From contig JBBBWG010006047.1 of assembly GCA_037176905.1 (NCBI GenBank), positions 1 through 27,139 of the forward strand: a DNA stretch of 27,139 nt, given 5' to 3'. Source of the DNA: Azolla pinnata (Eukaryota; Streptophyta; Polypodiopsida; Salviniales; Salviniaceae). The notes below the pieces were generated by a model. That model made no database searches. It was not told the origin of the DNA and saw nothing but the letters and a program-made list of their open reading frames with translations. Positions within the stretch are counted from its first letter, which is position 1; each line of letters starts with the position of its first letter. A program made the position numbers and the translations under genes. Below, piece after piece: positions 11,139 through 23,364 of this stretch.

Positions 11139-11460
11139 TTTAGGGTTAGGGTTAGGGTTAGGGTTAGGGTTTAGGGTTGGTTAGGACTTAGGTTTAGGCC
11201 TAGTTTAGGGTTTAGGGTTAGGACTCAAGGTTAGGGTTTAGGGTTAGGACTTAAGGTTAGGGTTTAGGGTTAGGACTTAAGGTTAGGGTTTAGGGTTAGG
11301 ACTTAGGACTACGACTAGGGCTTAGGGCTTAGGGCATAGGGCTTAGGGCTTAGGGTTAGGACATAGGTTAGGGTTTAGGGTGAGCTTAGTATTTGGGCTT
11401 AAGATTAGGACGATTAGGGCTTAGGCTTAGGACTTATGGTTAGGGTTTAGGGCTAGGGCT
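11139..11460 (+). repeat. Interstitial telomere-type repeat block
   Basis: About 320 bp of G-rich repeat built from TTTAGGG, TTAGGG and variants such as TTAGGACTTAGG and GGGCTTA. It begins with several near-perfect tandem units and becomes more degenerate to the right. TTTAGGG is the canonical plant telomere unit, so this is either a telomere seed inserted at a break or an expanded telo-box cluster. It starts about 230 bp upstream of the E2 start codon, with the CCCTAAA strand in the gene's sense direction. A short related run occurs at about 18191-18208. Confidence 0.9.
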
Positions 11461-13357
11461 AAGTTATCGAAGGCATTGTGGAGAAACTAGTTCCACGAAT
11501 CCATCCTAGGATATTAGGATTGCTTTCAAGAATATATACATACAGACCGCGCATCTAATAAACTTTCATGTTCTCTCCCGACGATCTTCGAAGAGGAAAG
11601 ATTTTGTGCATGAATCCATACGGATTCGATGGCTTTGCCACCTCACCTGCATTTCGTGACCGATGGGGAGCATCTGCTACGTTTTAATCGACAATAATCA
11701 CATCTCTATTGCTTGATAATTGAGCTGAAGTCCAAAGCGACGTTCTCTTGGATGAAGTTCATCTCACATGTAGTCCAATGATTTTTCATAGCTTGGCTTT
11801 GCAGTTCACACTGCTGTCAAGAAAAAAGTGGGATCTCTACAACAAGGTTTGAACAAGATCATAGCTATGATTGTTGGAGCGCCTGAATGGAACAAAATTT
11901 TCTACGAACTAGCTAGATCTTAAAGGAGACTTATAACCTTCGTTGGTTAATAAGCGATCCTTTTCAAACTAATGGTGAACAATATATTTCACGACTTCAT
12001 AGAAATTTTCTCCATAGAATTTATATTCGGATGACATCTCGATCCACTCCAAGACTTACGAAGAAGATTATGATAGGCATGTGCGTTGAGTTTTATGGTG
12101 CTTAGGGGAGAATGCTAAGCTCATGAAGGGTAGCTGCTTTAATTGTAACAACTTGGAGTGTGTAGGTTCGCAACTATTACAAGGTATACCAATGGATCCT
12201 TCCAAAGTTCATACAATCCTCAACTAGCAAGAGCCTCGTTCAGTGTGTGATGTCTTGTGTGCCAAATTCAATTGCAAATTCATCACAAATGCTTAACATT
12301 GTCTGAAAAGAGTAAAAAAACATAAACATCATCATTGGTCTCTCATCGTGTTTATTGAAGAATTGATGTAATTAGCAACAAAAGACTTTTCATTGATCGG
12401 ATTATTTGATAATAGAAGAGTTGAGTTAGGTTAGGGAAGTTGAGCCAGTTACCTTCTGGTATAAGTAGGCTCAATCATTCTTTTCCATTTTCCGAATTGC
12501 TTTATCTTTTGCCCTTCCAAATGGTGTGTTAGCAACAGAAATAAAACGAATATGCAACAGACATGAGGACCATATACGATCGCTTTTACATCTGCAGAGA
12601 ATATTAATGAGGAGCATCAGGGCATAGCTCACATAACGGCATGGCAAGGGCAAAGCTCTGTTTCTCCTCCAGCAGATGCTTGATCTTCTTTTCGCTCATC
12701 GTCTTATCTCATGTGGGCAGGTGATGCTTTAATAACAGTCCTTCATTGTCCTCAAGGATAATTTGACTTCACCATGATCCACCTTTCAACACTATTGTCA
12801 AGGGTTCATGAAAACTATAAACGAATGAATACCTCGCCGCCTTCATAGAGAAGTTAAGGGACTTGGATAGCTTTTTATACCAGCCCACTTTATTCACTTC
12901 AAATTACAGACCAATACTAAATCCATAGGCATATATGCTTTCCCATTTCTTGATTGAAAAGTGTATTGCCAAAATTCCAATGGAGATATATACACACACA
13001 CATATATATATATATAGACGCTAGCTTTTAAAGCCATAATTTTTGGCATATTTTTGTCGCACTTCTTGGCTAGCTTCCAGAAAGCACTAAATCAAACATA
13101 GGTGCTCTCCCATCTCTGCCTATCTTTCCAACATTCTTCCCCTTGCTCATCCTTCACTACATCTCACTTTCATCTCCATTGCTGAAAACAGCTCTTCCTT
13201 ATGCTTCGATGCTGATTTCTAGGCCAAAGAATCAAGCCCGTCATATACATCTCGCTTACTTAAGACATCTCGAGTGTAACAAATATAATTTTTGAATTTC
13301 AAAAAACTATACAAGGATGTTGGAAATACGAATTTGGCCATCAAAGGTGAAAAAAAA
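11461..13357. other. Gene-free region with decayed retroelement DNA
   Basis: No host exon is recognised. A Gypsy reverse-transcriptase remnant occupies about 11960-12310 (separate entry). A short (AT)n/(AC)n stretch is at about 12986-13016. The right end is the 3' flank of the HKT gene. Confidence 0.6.
11960..12310 (+). mobile_element. Decayed Ty3/Gypsy reverse-transcriptase fragment
   Basis: Plus-strand reading shows the part of Gypsy RT after the catalytic palm: a region resembling the post-YxDD stretch, then PMDPSKVHTILN and EPRSVCDV, which match the family pattern MDP.KV..IL.W..P.SV.DV. It is a short, heavily decayed internal piece with many breaks and no visible LTRs, so it is probably old. 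It differs from the element at 18.3-21.6 kb and need not share its origin. Confidence 0.7.
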
Positions 13358-16300
13358 TCAATTATACGATGGAAGTGATATAGCCCAATCTAAATCATCA
13401 GGAAGCGCACGATGTCTGCCCAATAACATAACACCGACAAGCACAAGCTTTCCGATATTGCTCCATTTTCCTGAGAAGCTATAAGAGACATCCACACACT
13501 CGTCTTTGGAAGAAGCTAGTTGTAGCGCACAGCTATATCCCAATGAGAGTCCGACATTTCCATATGCACTGTTCAACATAAAACAACAAGATCTTATTTT
13601 ACTTACAAAATGCAATGCATAGAGTCTAGCTATTGAATTTGCAGTAGAAATGTGGAACCTTCCATATGGAAATGAAGCAAATGATTAAGCATTTCTAGCT
13701 CACTGCCATAGATCAAGACATGAGCTTTCTGCAGCTTGGCAGGGGAAAATCTAGCATAAGCTCTTCAATGCCGATTTTTGTGATAAGCCAGAAACCAACT
13801 GACTAGAAAAAGCATGTATTGATGTCGTGCCCAAGACTATATGTTGCAAAATAACTATGAGGTGTGTGACACGAAGCTGATATAGTGTGTATTTGGCAAG
13901 ATGGTGGATTGAATAGCTGTCTATTTTAAGATATGTGGATCTGGTATGCAAATCACTTAGACATACAATGAATTTGAACACGCACCATGACACACCCTTT
14001 TAAATAGTTCGAGGATTGGCTTCCTTGTGGTCATACATGATTAGGTCAAAATAGATTGAATGTGTGATTATTATATAGAACAGAACGCACCTGATAATCT
14101 CGAAGAGAATATTAAAGATGGAGAAGTTCAAAGGGTCTTCTTGGATGGAGTTTCGCTCGGTTAGGCAGATACAAAACATGGCAATGAAGAGGTAGAGAGA
14201 ATCACGCGCAAGGAGTGCACGGAATTGACTGGTCATCCTTTCATTTGAGCCGGCCCCTGTCCTGCTCGAGTCCCCAGTTAATGATATACCGACTTGCTCT
14301 TTGCTCCTTTCTCGCGACAAGTACACCGGATAAACAGCTATATACCTACAATTCAAAACAATACTCATGTTCAATCCTTTTGATCTGGCACAACAAGGTA
14401 CAAGTACTGTTACATTTTGTGTTTCAAAGTTACTACTCGACATCTACCCTCTTCATATTGTAGACAAAGATTCCCCCCTTGATAAGTATGAGGCATGACA
14501 TGATAAATGAAGCTTACTGGAACGGTTGGCATGCAAATCACCTAGCTTTCAACGAACCCATGTTCAAACCTTATTAAACTTAGAACAATTCTCTAGTATG
14601 AGAATTGATGGTGAACTAATGAGAAGCACACCCCTATTGCACGAATAATATCTCACCCATGGATGGAACTAGCAAATCGGCCACAGGTATGCTAGATCCG
14701 GTTTGTGCTTAGAGCCATGGTTTATTTGGCTTGAGAAAGCTGCAAGCTCTATCAACTAGCATATACGTACTTTCTTTCTGTAGCTTCTCTGCGGTTCGGT
14801 CTCCTTCTCTATTGAAAAGCACGATAGATTAAGGCATCCCTCTTATGAGTACCTCGGCTTATTTCTCTACTCTTAAGCTGTGCATATTCTTCATTTTCGA
14901 GTATCTTTCTATCTCTGATATGTGATCGTCCTTGTAAGATGTGTGATTGTCATTATTGATCAGCAGTTTTTGCAAACCAGGTTTCATAAACATAATTTAC
15001 TGACACATCCAAAGCAGAGAGTGGCCTATGAGACAAGAAACATACAAATAAATACTGTCATGCAAATGTAGTTCTCACACAATAATAAAAAGAGCAGAAA
15101 GAGAGAAGGAGAAACCCACATTGCGATTCTGTGGGCGGACGCACGCAGACAAATAAGGCGGTGTATCTGTGGGCCATATCTAATAATGAAGGGAAGCATA
15201 ATAGAGAGCTTGAGAAGGGAATCAAACGTCCTGGTTTTGTTAAACCATGACCCACGAGACAAAAGCGAAAAAGCCACACTGAAAAGTGGCACACTAATGT
15301 AGTGTGTGTGTGTGTGTGTACACTTACATATGCATAGGCAATAATGGAGAAGTAAGCACAAAGAGAGAAGGGCATTAGGCATCATCATCACCATTATCAA
15401 AGGTTTGTGATAGAAAAAAGCAAAGAAAAAAACCCAGAGGGCATGCTTAGGAGAGGAAGAAGAGAGAAACTCACATCATGACAGCTAGCAAGACGAGGGT
15501 GGGTGCGGAGAAGGCGGCGATGTTGACGACATTGAGGCCGGCATTGCGGGTGGTGACAGATGTGAAGAGGGCGTTGACGAGCTTGAGGCCATTGGAGGGG
15601 AGGCTGCTGAAGACAGGGCCATGCCAGTCGAGGATGGAGATGTCGATGAGCTGGGTGGCATTGAGGACGAGGACGGTGAGGACGAGCCACAGGGTCTCGG
15701 TGCGAGGGAAGAGGTGCGTGAAGCAGCGGCGGGGGCTGGTGAGCAGGTAGCGCAGCGCAATGCGCCGGCGCAGCTTCTTCTTGCTCCGGACATCCACCAC
15801 GAGTGCAGGATGGTTTAGGGTTAGCGTTCCACGATGATGATCATTAGCATCATCATAGGCATTAGGGTTTCCCCCTTCCAGCTTGTACAAGCACCATACC
15901 AGCACTCTGAGGGCAGGTGCATACAGCGTGTTGCCCAGCAAGATCAAGACACACATCCAGAGCAGGAAGGGTGCATTGCCCTGCAATGCCACCAGATTAT
16001 CATCCAGCAAGCTCAGGCCTGCATTGGCAAAGGCGGAGACTGTGGCGAAGAGCGCGAAGAAGACAGGCCACACCCCCCTCCCCTTGAGCAGCTGCCTTGT
16101 GCCCTCACTTCCCAGCACGCACGCCACTGACACCACAAAGCCCAGGCCTTGCATCGCTAGCCAGTATGTGCACACCGTCCAGCTCAGTAGCACTAACGCC
16201 TCCTGCTCGATCAGCCCTGCCACCGGTGGGCCCCTGACCACTGCCCCTGTCGAGTTACCAGCCTTCTGCTGTTGCCCTGCCTCATCCGCTGGATCATCCC

Positions 16301-17243
16301 CGTCCTCCTCATTCGCTCGACTGGCTGCTGCTGCGCTAGGCTGCTGCTGTGCACTGGCCACCCCTTTCTTCTGCCACGATGATAGCTCCGTCAGCTGCAC
16401 TGCTTGCACCTGCGCGGCATCGATCTCATGTCTGGACCATTTCAAGGTGGGCATGGCGGGCAAGGAGACCGCCCTCTTCACCGTCTTGCTGGTGCTGGGC
16501 AGCAGGGAATCGATATCGACATCCACTTCCTCCTCTTCGTTGCCCTGCCGATGTGGATGGGGATCCGTGGGAGCTCGCGGAGCCGCTCCTACAGCTGCGG
16601 GCTTGGGGGAGGAGCTGTTCTTGGGCTGGGATGGGGCGGACGATCCATCGTTGAGTCGTGGAGCTGCAGCAGAAGCGGGGGAGGACGAGGATGAGGACGA
16701 TGACGATGACAACAAAGAATGCTGGCTGTAGTTGCGGACGAGGAGGGAGAAGCGGGAGATGGAATGGGTGGAGACAGCGCCACGGATGAAGAGTGGAATG
16801 GCCGACGTCAGAACTTGGCTGCCCAGGGTCATGAGGAGGAGGAGGGAGACATGGACAGGGAGTGGCAGCTGCTCGATGGCGACTGGGGACAGGCCCGTCA
16901 CGGTCAGCGCCGATACTGCCAGGTACAGAGCATCCATGGGGGCGACCTGCCGCCCAGCAGCCGAAGCTGAAGAAGATGGAGATGCAGATTGAGATGGAGC
17001 TGGAGATGAGGATGAGGATGAAAACGAGAGCTGCCACACTGCCACCAGCCCCACTGCCGAGAAGAAGAGGAAGTAGGCCACATGGAGGCGCCGGAACGAT
17101 GCTGTTGTCCTCATCATCCTCCTCCCCGAGATCGTCATCGGGAATCGGAATCGGAATCGGCAAGGCCAATGCCAGATTCCGCCGCCACCTCCTGCCGCCA
17201 CTGCCCCTCCACCATCATGGGCCGATTGGAAGCACCTCCGCAT
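13358..17243 (-). CDS. HKT/Trk-family Na+/K+ transporter, long and divergent
   Basis: Three exons: 15475-17243, 14091-14345 and 13358-13568; phases join to 744 residues, against about 500-550 for typical plant HKTs. It is a plasma-membrane cation transporter with four membrane-pore-membrane repeats. Pore loops: A SALTVTGLSPV (Gly117), B SAFANAGLS (Gly409), C SVTTRNAGLN (Gly569), D SAYGNVGLSLG (Gly681). All four filter positions are Gly, the pattern linked to K+-permeable class II HKTs rather than Ser-type Na+-selective ones. Exon 2 has the plant-HKT signature LTERNSIQEDPLNFSIFN, and the last helix ends GVMLLGRHR. The extra length lies in an N-terminal extension and a Ser/Pro/acidic loop at about 175-340 between repeats 1 and 2. 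The start is uncertain: Met43 or Met44, just before TTASFRRLHVAYF, would give a more typical N-terminus. The family call is firm; ion selectivity is inferred. Confidence 0.93.
15302..15319. repeat. (GT)n microsatellite in HKT intron 1
   Basis: Nine GT units lie inside the 1,129-bp intron between HKT exons 1 and 2. Simple repeat; no role is suggested by the sequence. Confidence 0.9.
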
Positions 17244-17882
17244 ACTTCTTGCCCTACCCTCCTCTCTGTAACTCCAAAACCCTAAACACCAGATACAAGT
17301 GCTTTGACCTGCTACATCCTACAGATCACCCTCTCTGGCTGGGCCTATGTCGGCTGCCCATGGTTTCTTCTTCTTCTTTTCCTTCTTCTTTCTCCTCTTC
17401 ACAGTTCCCTTCCGTTTCTGCCCGAGAAGGGCTTGCTTTTCTGTTCATTTCTTTCCTTTTCTTGCTTTCCACTGTGTCTATGTCATTTCAAGCTGCTGAA
17501 GCTCTGCACTTGTTCCCTTTCGGCACATGCCCCCACCATCCACCCACCCACCCACCCACCCACCCACAAATGGTCGGTTCGTCGTTCTTCCTTGTACAGG
17601 ACAACTCCCGAATCTACAGGCGCCCCCCGTCTCCTTCTTACAAGGGCAACACGACGTAGGCGGCAGAGTACATTGTGCCTCGCCTCGCAGATTGATTACA
17701 TACAGTCTTCCTCGTAGATCAATCCAATCAGATCATATATCGCTCATTCCTTTCCACCGACAACCCCCGTGGGCCTACTTTCCCACACAGCAAATCGCAA
17801 CTTGGATCGAATCTTGGACCACCATATGTCTCTCCAAAGCAACACAACATCCGACCTATTTCTTTCCACTTCATCCAATGTG

Positions 17883-17952
<70 letters not shown>

Positions 17953-18250
17953 TTGCCTGCACTGTAGTGGCGAACTTCGTTGCCAGCGCAATGCAGGGAT
18001 CTTGGGAAATTTCCTACACAGACAAGCAGGGAATCATCACGGTGCACGATCCGCAACATCTGTTCTGGAAGAGTTCAACTCGCTGCTGGATAGTTCGACA
18101 CCATGGCCGGTCTGCCGGGCGTAGTCGCAGCACACAGTGCTCGCCATCTTCGGTTGGACATCAGAATGCAGCAACAAGACAGGTACAACTGGTTAGGGTT
18201 AGGGTTAGATGTTGTTTGTTTGCTTGGGACCGTAAGCTATAACTTCCTAT
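17244..18250 (-). promoter_or_regulatory. HKT upstream region
   Basis: No gene is seen. A telo-box (AAAACCCTAAAC, plus strand, about 17277-17288) lies some 35 bp upstream of the longest HKT ATG. A (CCCA)n tract is at about 17538-17570 and a (GA)n tract at 17885-17950, read as CT on the HKT strand. The HKT-proximal 200 bp is pyrimidine/purine biased. No convincing TATA box was found. Confidence 0.4.
17885..17950. repeat. (GA)33 microsatellite
   Basis: Thirty-three uninterrupted GA units, with CT on the HKT sense strand, about 640 bp upstream of the HKT start. Pure tracts of this length are usually length-polymorphic, and GAGA motifs can bind BPC-type factors in plants. Apparent Ser/Leu or Arg/Glu reading frames across it are artefacts of the repeat. 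Confidence 0.97.
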
Positions 18251-18254
18251 GTGT

Positions 18255-21200
18255 GTTACATCAGAAATGATGATTTATACAATTTTGGGTATAGAGTAGA
18301 TTAGTGAGCAAAGAGTAGACGATTGACAGAAACGACTTTGTTTGGCCCAATTTCCGACACGTTTTTGTTGGGGGGCCATTAAGTACTTGTTCAGCCTGAT
18401 AGGCAAACCTGAAAAGGAGTTTGGTCGCACTTTGGCATCCGGCCGTAATGCTTGTTGTGTTCAATTTGAATTAGAACACTTTGAAATTGTATCGTATTAT
18501 CATCAATGGACAAATGCAAGGAAAGCTAATGAGATATGTATATTACTCAAGAATGTTGCAGCAAGCTGGTTTGTGCAACAAGAGGAAGACACAAAACAAA
18601 GTTGGTCACTACTTCAAATAAGGTTGATTCAAAACTTTGCCCACCCCAATATGGCACAAACAGCTCTACATCAACTACATCATCTAAAACAACAACACAA
18701 TGAACTAGTTGCACAATTTATAGTCAAGTTAAATAAATTGTTAATCCATGCAAATCTAGCAATGTCAAAAGTAATGAAACATTTTTCCTATGGCCACAAT
18801 TACGTCATGACATTACTAGGCCACGTACGTTATCAAGGTCTGACAACCCTCTCTCAAGTAGTGCAAATAGCACAACGGATTGAATCAAATTCAATTTTTG
18901 GCCAACAGATAGCCAAACAACCACAAGCCACAACATATATAAACACTTCTAATGGAATACCAGCTCCAATGGATATAGATACACAGAACGCACAACAAAC
19001 AAAAAGAGGAGCATTACCTGAAAAAGATGCATAGGGTCGTCCAAAGTGTTTTTATTGCAATAATTTCGATCATGTGAAAAAATAGTGTAGGAAACTAAAG
19101 GCAAATTAGCAAGTACAAAATGTGCAAATTACTACGGCAGATTCAGCATCACTGGCAATGTTGTTGGAAAACAAAGTAGTTGTGGCACTTATGGAATAGC
19201 ATCGTCCTACAATTCAAGCTTCAACATCCTCTTCCTCATCGTTTGTGTGTTCAACAATTGCATATATAGGTGCGTCTTCGCAAGAAGTTCTGTTAGACTC
19301 AGGCAACAATATATCATCAATTAGCTTAGATTTAGTAGAAGAACTAAAGTTACCATTAGCACCTGCATCACCAATTCGGATACTATTTGGCGATAATAAA
19401 CAAGTTTATCATTAAAAAATAAAGGCTATCTGCACATTCAAATTATCCCAACAGACCCTTTAGCATTCTTTCTATATGTTGCCTTGCCAATTGTTCCCAA
19501 TGACTTTAGGTTGTAATTGGTTCAAGAAGGTGCAAGCACAACTTCGGTTTGATACCAATCGATTAGTACTGGCAGATCGTCATCCCATTCTAGTTTGTAC
19601 CCCTTATCAACAACAAACTGTGAGAGTAAACACTCAGATGCAATTGGTAACCATTGACATTTTGTTAGAAATCCATCAAAAACCTCTTACAACAATTCCC
19701 TCAAATATTTCAGCAATCCCAGCAAGCATTACATGTAAATTTTCCAATTAGACACCAAATTGACACGGCAGATGCGTGACCGACTTACGTATGAAGACAT
19801 CAATCTCCCTTGGAAAGTTCAAGAACAAAAATGTTAGAAAGAGGAATTATTGAACCCTCAGCCAGCAATTGGGTCTTAGAACCTTACTTAGTCAAGAAGG
19901 TAGGGGCTCTTATAGATTTTGTGTTGATTTTAGAGCTTTAAATAAAGTTAAAGTCCATGACAAGTATCCTTTACCTTGGATTGATGACCTCTTGGTTCAG
20001 TTAGGGAAATCAAAATATTTCGCATCACTTGATCTTGCACCTACTTATTGGCAGATTCCATTAGCGCCAGCAGATGCTCATAAGATAGCTTTCAGGACTC
20101 AACAAGGATTATTCCAGTTTAAGCGTATGCCCTTCAGATTGTAGGATGCAAGAAGTACCTTCCAACAGATGGCCAATTCCATTTTTCAAGATTTAATACT
20201 CCGAGGGGTAGTAATTGTCTATTTGGATGACGTCTTAATATATACGGAAACCTAAACTAAACATATCGAGGTACTCAAAACAACTTTTAACAAAGATACA
20301 AAAGCATAATTTACAGCTTCAATTTAAAAAGTGTCGTTGGGGTTGTACCTCCTTGAAATTTTTGGGTTTTATTATATTTGCTAATGGAATCAAGATGGAC
20401 CCCGAGAAGCTACGATCAATTAACCATTTCCCACATCCAACAAACATTAAGTCCTTGCAATCTTTTTTGGGATCAATTAATTTCTCTGTCTGTTTCATTC
20501 CTAATTTAGCTAACAAAACCTAGCCATTGCGTCAACTCCTACAAAAGAATAGGCAGTTCAACTGGACAACGAAGTGTGAACGATGTTTTCAAAAGTTAAA
20601 GAAGCTAATTAGCGGCACACCAGTTTTAACTCACCCAAATTTCAACAAACCCATGGAGTTACAAACAAATGCATCAAATTCTGAGATAAATGTAGTGTTG
20701 CTACAACAAGATTCAGATCAAGGATGGCGGCCAATCACGTTCATTAGTCGCTCACTTACAAAGTCAGAAGTGAATTACTTCACGACTGAAAAAGAACTAT
20801 TACCAATAGAATGGGTATTTCAAAAACTTCACTCGTATGTGCATGGCGCTGAAATATCGGTGGAAACTGATTATAAGCTACTAATTGCATTAATCCATAA
20901 GAAACATCCACCGGGTCGCCTCTTGCAATGGGCTTTATCACTACAAGAATATCAGTTCAATTTTAGTTATCGCAAGGGTATAGAAAATGACATATCAAGC
21001 AATTGATCAAGAATCGAGACACTAGCAGTAGTGATCAATCAAACACTTGTAGAACTCCCATTACCACTATCTCAATTAGCAGTAGCACAATCATAGGATG
21101 ACAACTTATGACAGGCTATTAATAGCATACGCAACAACCCATATGAGTCAAAATTCAGCAAGAACTACATGATTATTGATCATGTAGCGTACTTCATAGA

Positions 21201-21560
21201 AAGGGAGAAGCAATCACGTATTTACATTCCACAACAACTTCAACATTACCTAGAATTCTACCATGGACATATTTTATCATAACATTTGGGGTTTTATAAA
21301 GTCCTCCCTTGTAGTACATGCATATAATACCTTAGCCCAGGCTTCTGCGCGAGTCAGCCATTTAGAGCTTTGTTTGGAAGAGACCCTAAATTACCTCCAG
21401 ACATACATATGGTATCTCCACCCACAAAACATAAGGATGCAGCTAAATGGTAGTTATACCTACAACATCTTCCAATCATCCGTCAAAACCTCCATACCAC
21501 ACAATAACGACAAAAGAAGGCGTATGACTAAGGAAGAAGTGAAATAGAATATAAGAGGGT
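18255..21560 (+). mobile_element. Broken Ty3/Gypsy LTR retrotransposon (internal region)
   Basis: Parts appear in the usual Gypsy order. A gag-like region lies at about 18.35-19.03 kb, ending near PAPMDID. A CCHC zinc knuckle (CFYCNNFDHVKK) is near 19.05 kb. An aspartic-protease-like LLDSGNN lies near 19.3 kb. Reverse transcriptase covers about 19.87-20.42 kb (YRFCVDFRALNKV, VYLDDVLIY). RNase H covers about 20.6-21.0 kb (TNASNSEINVVLLQQ, ITFISRSLTKSE). A poorly preserved integrase-like tail reaches about 21.55 kb. The pol order RT-RNase H-integrase places it in Ty3/Gypsy. It is clearly broken, with many breaks, and no matching LTR pair is visible, so it is not autonomous and probably of moderate to old age. 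Confidence 0.9.
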
Positions 21561-23252
21561 GAGGAGGTAATGCTATATTATCCACGGTAGAAGAAGGGTC
21601 TCTTTGAGTCCCTAATACATCAATTGGTTGTCCCTTATCAGGTCATGCAAAAAATCAGGAAGAACACATACCTGCTCGAGCGGAAGATGAATGCGCGAAG
21701 ACCTCTCCACACATCATCTGAATGAAACGTTACTTCTCAAAACTTGTAGGAGAGGCAGCTCAGACGTAAAACTTCCCCTAAATCTTGCAAGTGCCAAAAC
21801 TTTCCATAAGAGTTTTCCCTAAGGTGGAGGTGTAGGATAGGTGGGTTTGGTCCGGTTGGGACCGAACCTAAGTTCAATCCGGTTAGGTTTGAAACAGAAC
21901 AAAATAGAAGAGGCCAAGACCACTTCTTGGCCAAGAGAAAGGTAACGGTTTAGGAAGAGAACATAAGGAGAACGCTGATGTAAAAATATAGAGAGCCATT
22001 AGAAAAAGCTTAGAGCAATCTATACATCTGAGAATCATTTTATTATCTCTTCTTCTAAGACCTTGTACTTAGCTAGATCTTTCAATATTTATACAATAAC
22101 TCTGTGTGCAACAATTCAGCATTTGCACACAAGCCCGAGAATCGCACCATTTTATGCTTCCAATTTGACGTGTATCATATATAGTTCAAGTAAACTATTA
22201 GCTGTATACATTGTTGTGGTCACAAACGTGACTCTTGGATCTTGTTCAACTCATGAACCGATCAATCCCTTCATACATGATCCCAATTGTTCACATCTGG
22301 CTGTTGTCAAAGATGTATACATTGTCAGTGCTCTATTGCCAAATTTGCTGAAGGGATGCCTATCAAAGGCAACTATCACCAGATTTGTGGCTAAAATTGT
22401 CACCAGAAAGACCAAATTCGTGAACCGCACCACGGCTACCCAACTAACTTCCCACAAGTTTACATAGAACTTTGTGGCCATATAATCTTTAACCAAAATC
22501 TCATGCCTCCATGTCATGTTGTGCTTCAAATATGCCGTTCAGTGAGTTGAAGATTTTCCAACCCAAGGCTTTTCCTTGGCTGATGGATGATGCTATATTG
22601 GAACCCAAATACTCCATGAATCTACCAACCAAATTCCGAACACAGTATCGGATGAGTAGAATACTTCAACTGTATGAAACTTAGAGGGCTCCAGCTGTTG
22701 CTCACAAGGGAAACAAATCTATCAGAACATATGAACTGACAAGAGAGCTCCCTTCCACTCCATTAGAGGGATCAATCCATTGTACTGATAATCCAAAGGC
22801 AACGCTGATACCACAATACCAAACACTAGCACAGTGGCTTGGCAAATACCAACCCACAATGCCAAATGAACTGGGCATTTTATTCCCCTTTTAACACAAA
22901 ACCATTCACTTTGAGATGAATTGGCATAAAAGCAGCTCCTCTCTTCCTTTGGCCAGAATGAACGTGAACACATGTCATCAAGAAATAGTGCAATAGAATG
23001 GTTCAATAGTGTTTTTAACTCCAAAGAGCTGTATGTCTGAAGATAGATAGCATCATAAGAATAATCATGATGTTAGACATGATTTTCAAGTTCTATGCCC
23101 TCAAGTAGGTAGCAATGAGTTACAATCCCCACTACCCTCCTCCCCCTTAAGAAGAAAAATCAACTGTATTTTTCTACTGGCAGAAACCCACCAAGCAGCA
23201 TTCCAAAAGGACATTTTTTTATACCAAAATCATGAGAAGGGTAGTTAGTAGC

Positions 23253-23268
23253 ACCATCACCATCACCG

Positions 23269-23299
<31 letters not shown>

Positions 23300-23331
23300 A
23301 ATCATAATCATAATCATAATCATAATCATCA
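23253..23331. repeat. Compound (ATC)n / (ATAATC)n microsatellite
   Basis: Interrupted ATC units pass into a pure ATC run and then into five ATAATC-type hexamers. It lies about 300 bp beyond the GRP stop codon. Confidence 0.95.
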
Positions 23332-23364
23332 CAAACACAACCTGTATTATCACACTAGAGTACT

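Noticed and set aside
12471-12653. 60-codon minus frame
   Set aside because: Short, with no motif and no splice context.
15883-16731. 282-codon plus-strand open frame, and others at 16426-17169 (minus, alternative frame) and 16862-17659 (plus)
   Set aside because: They overlap the GC-rich HKT exon 1, whose frame shows pore loops and clean splice joins; the others are low-complexity shadows.
17728-18242. Frames across the (GA)n tract giving Ser-Leu or Arg-Glu runs
   Set aside because: Artefacts of a dinucleotide repeat.
22722-23024. Hydrophobic 100-codon minus frame
   Set aside because: No recognisable motif, no splice partners, surrounded by retroelement-like DNA.
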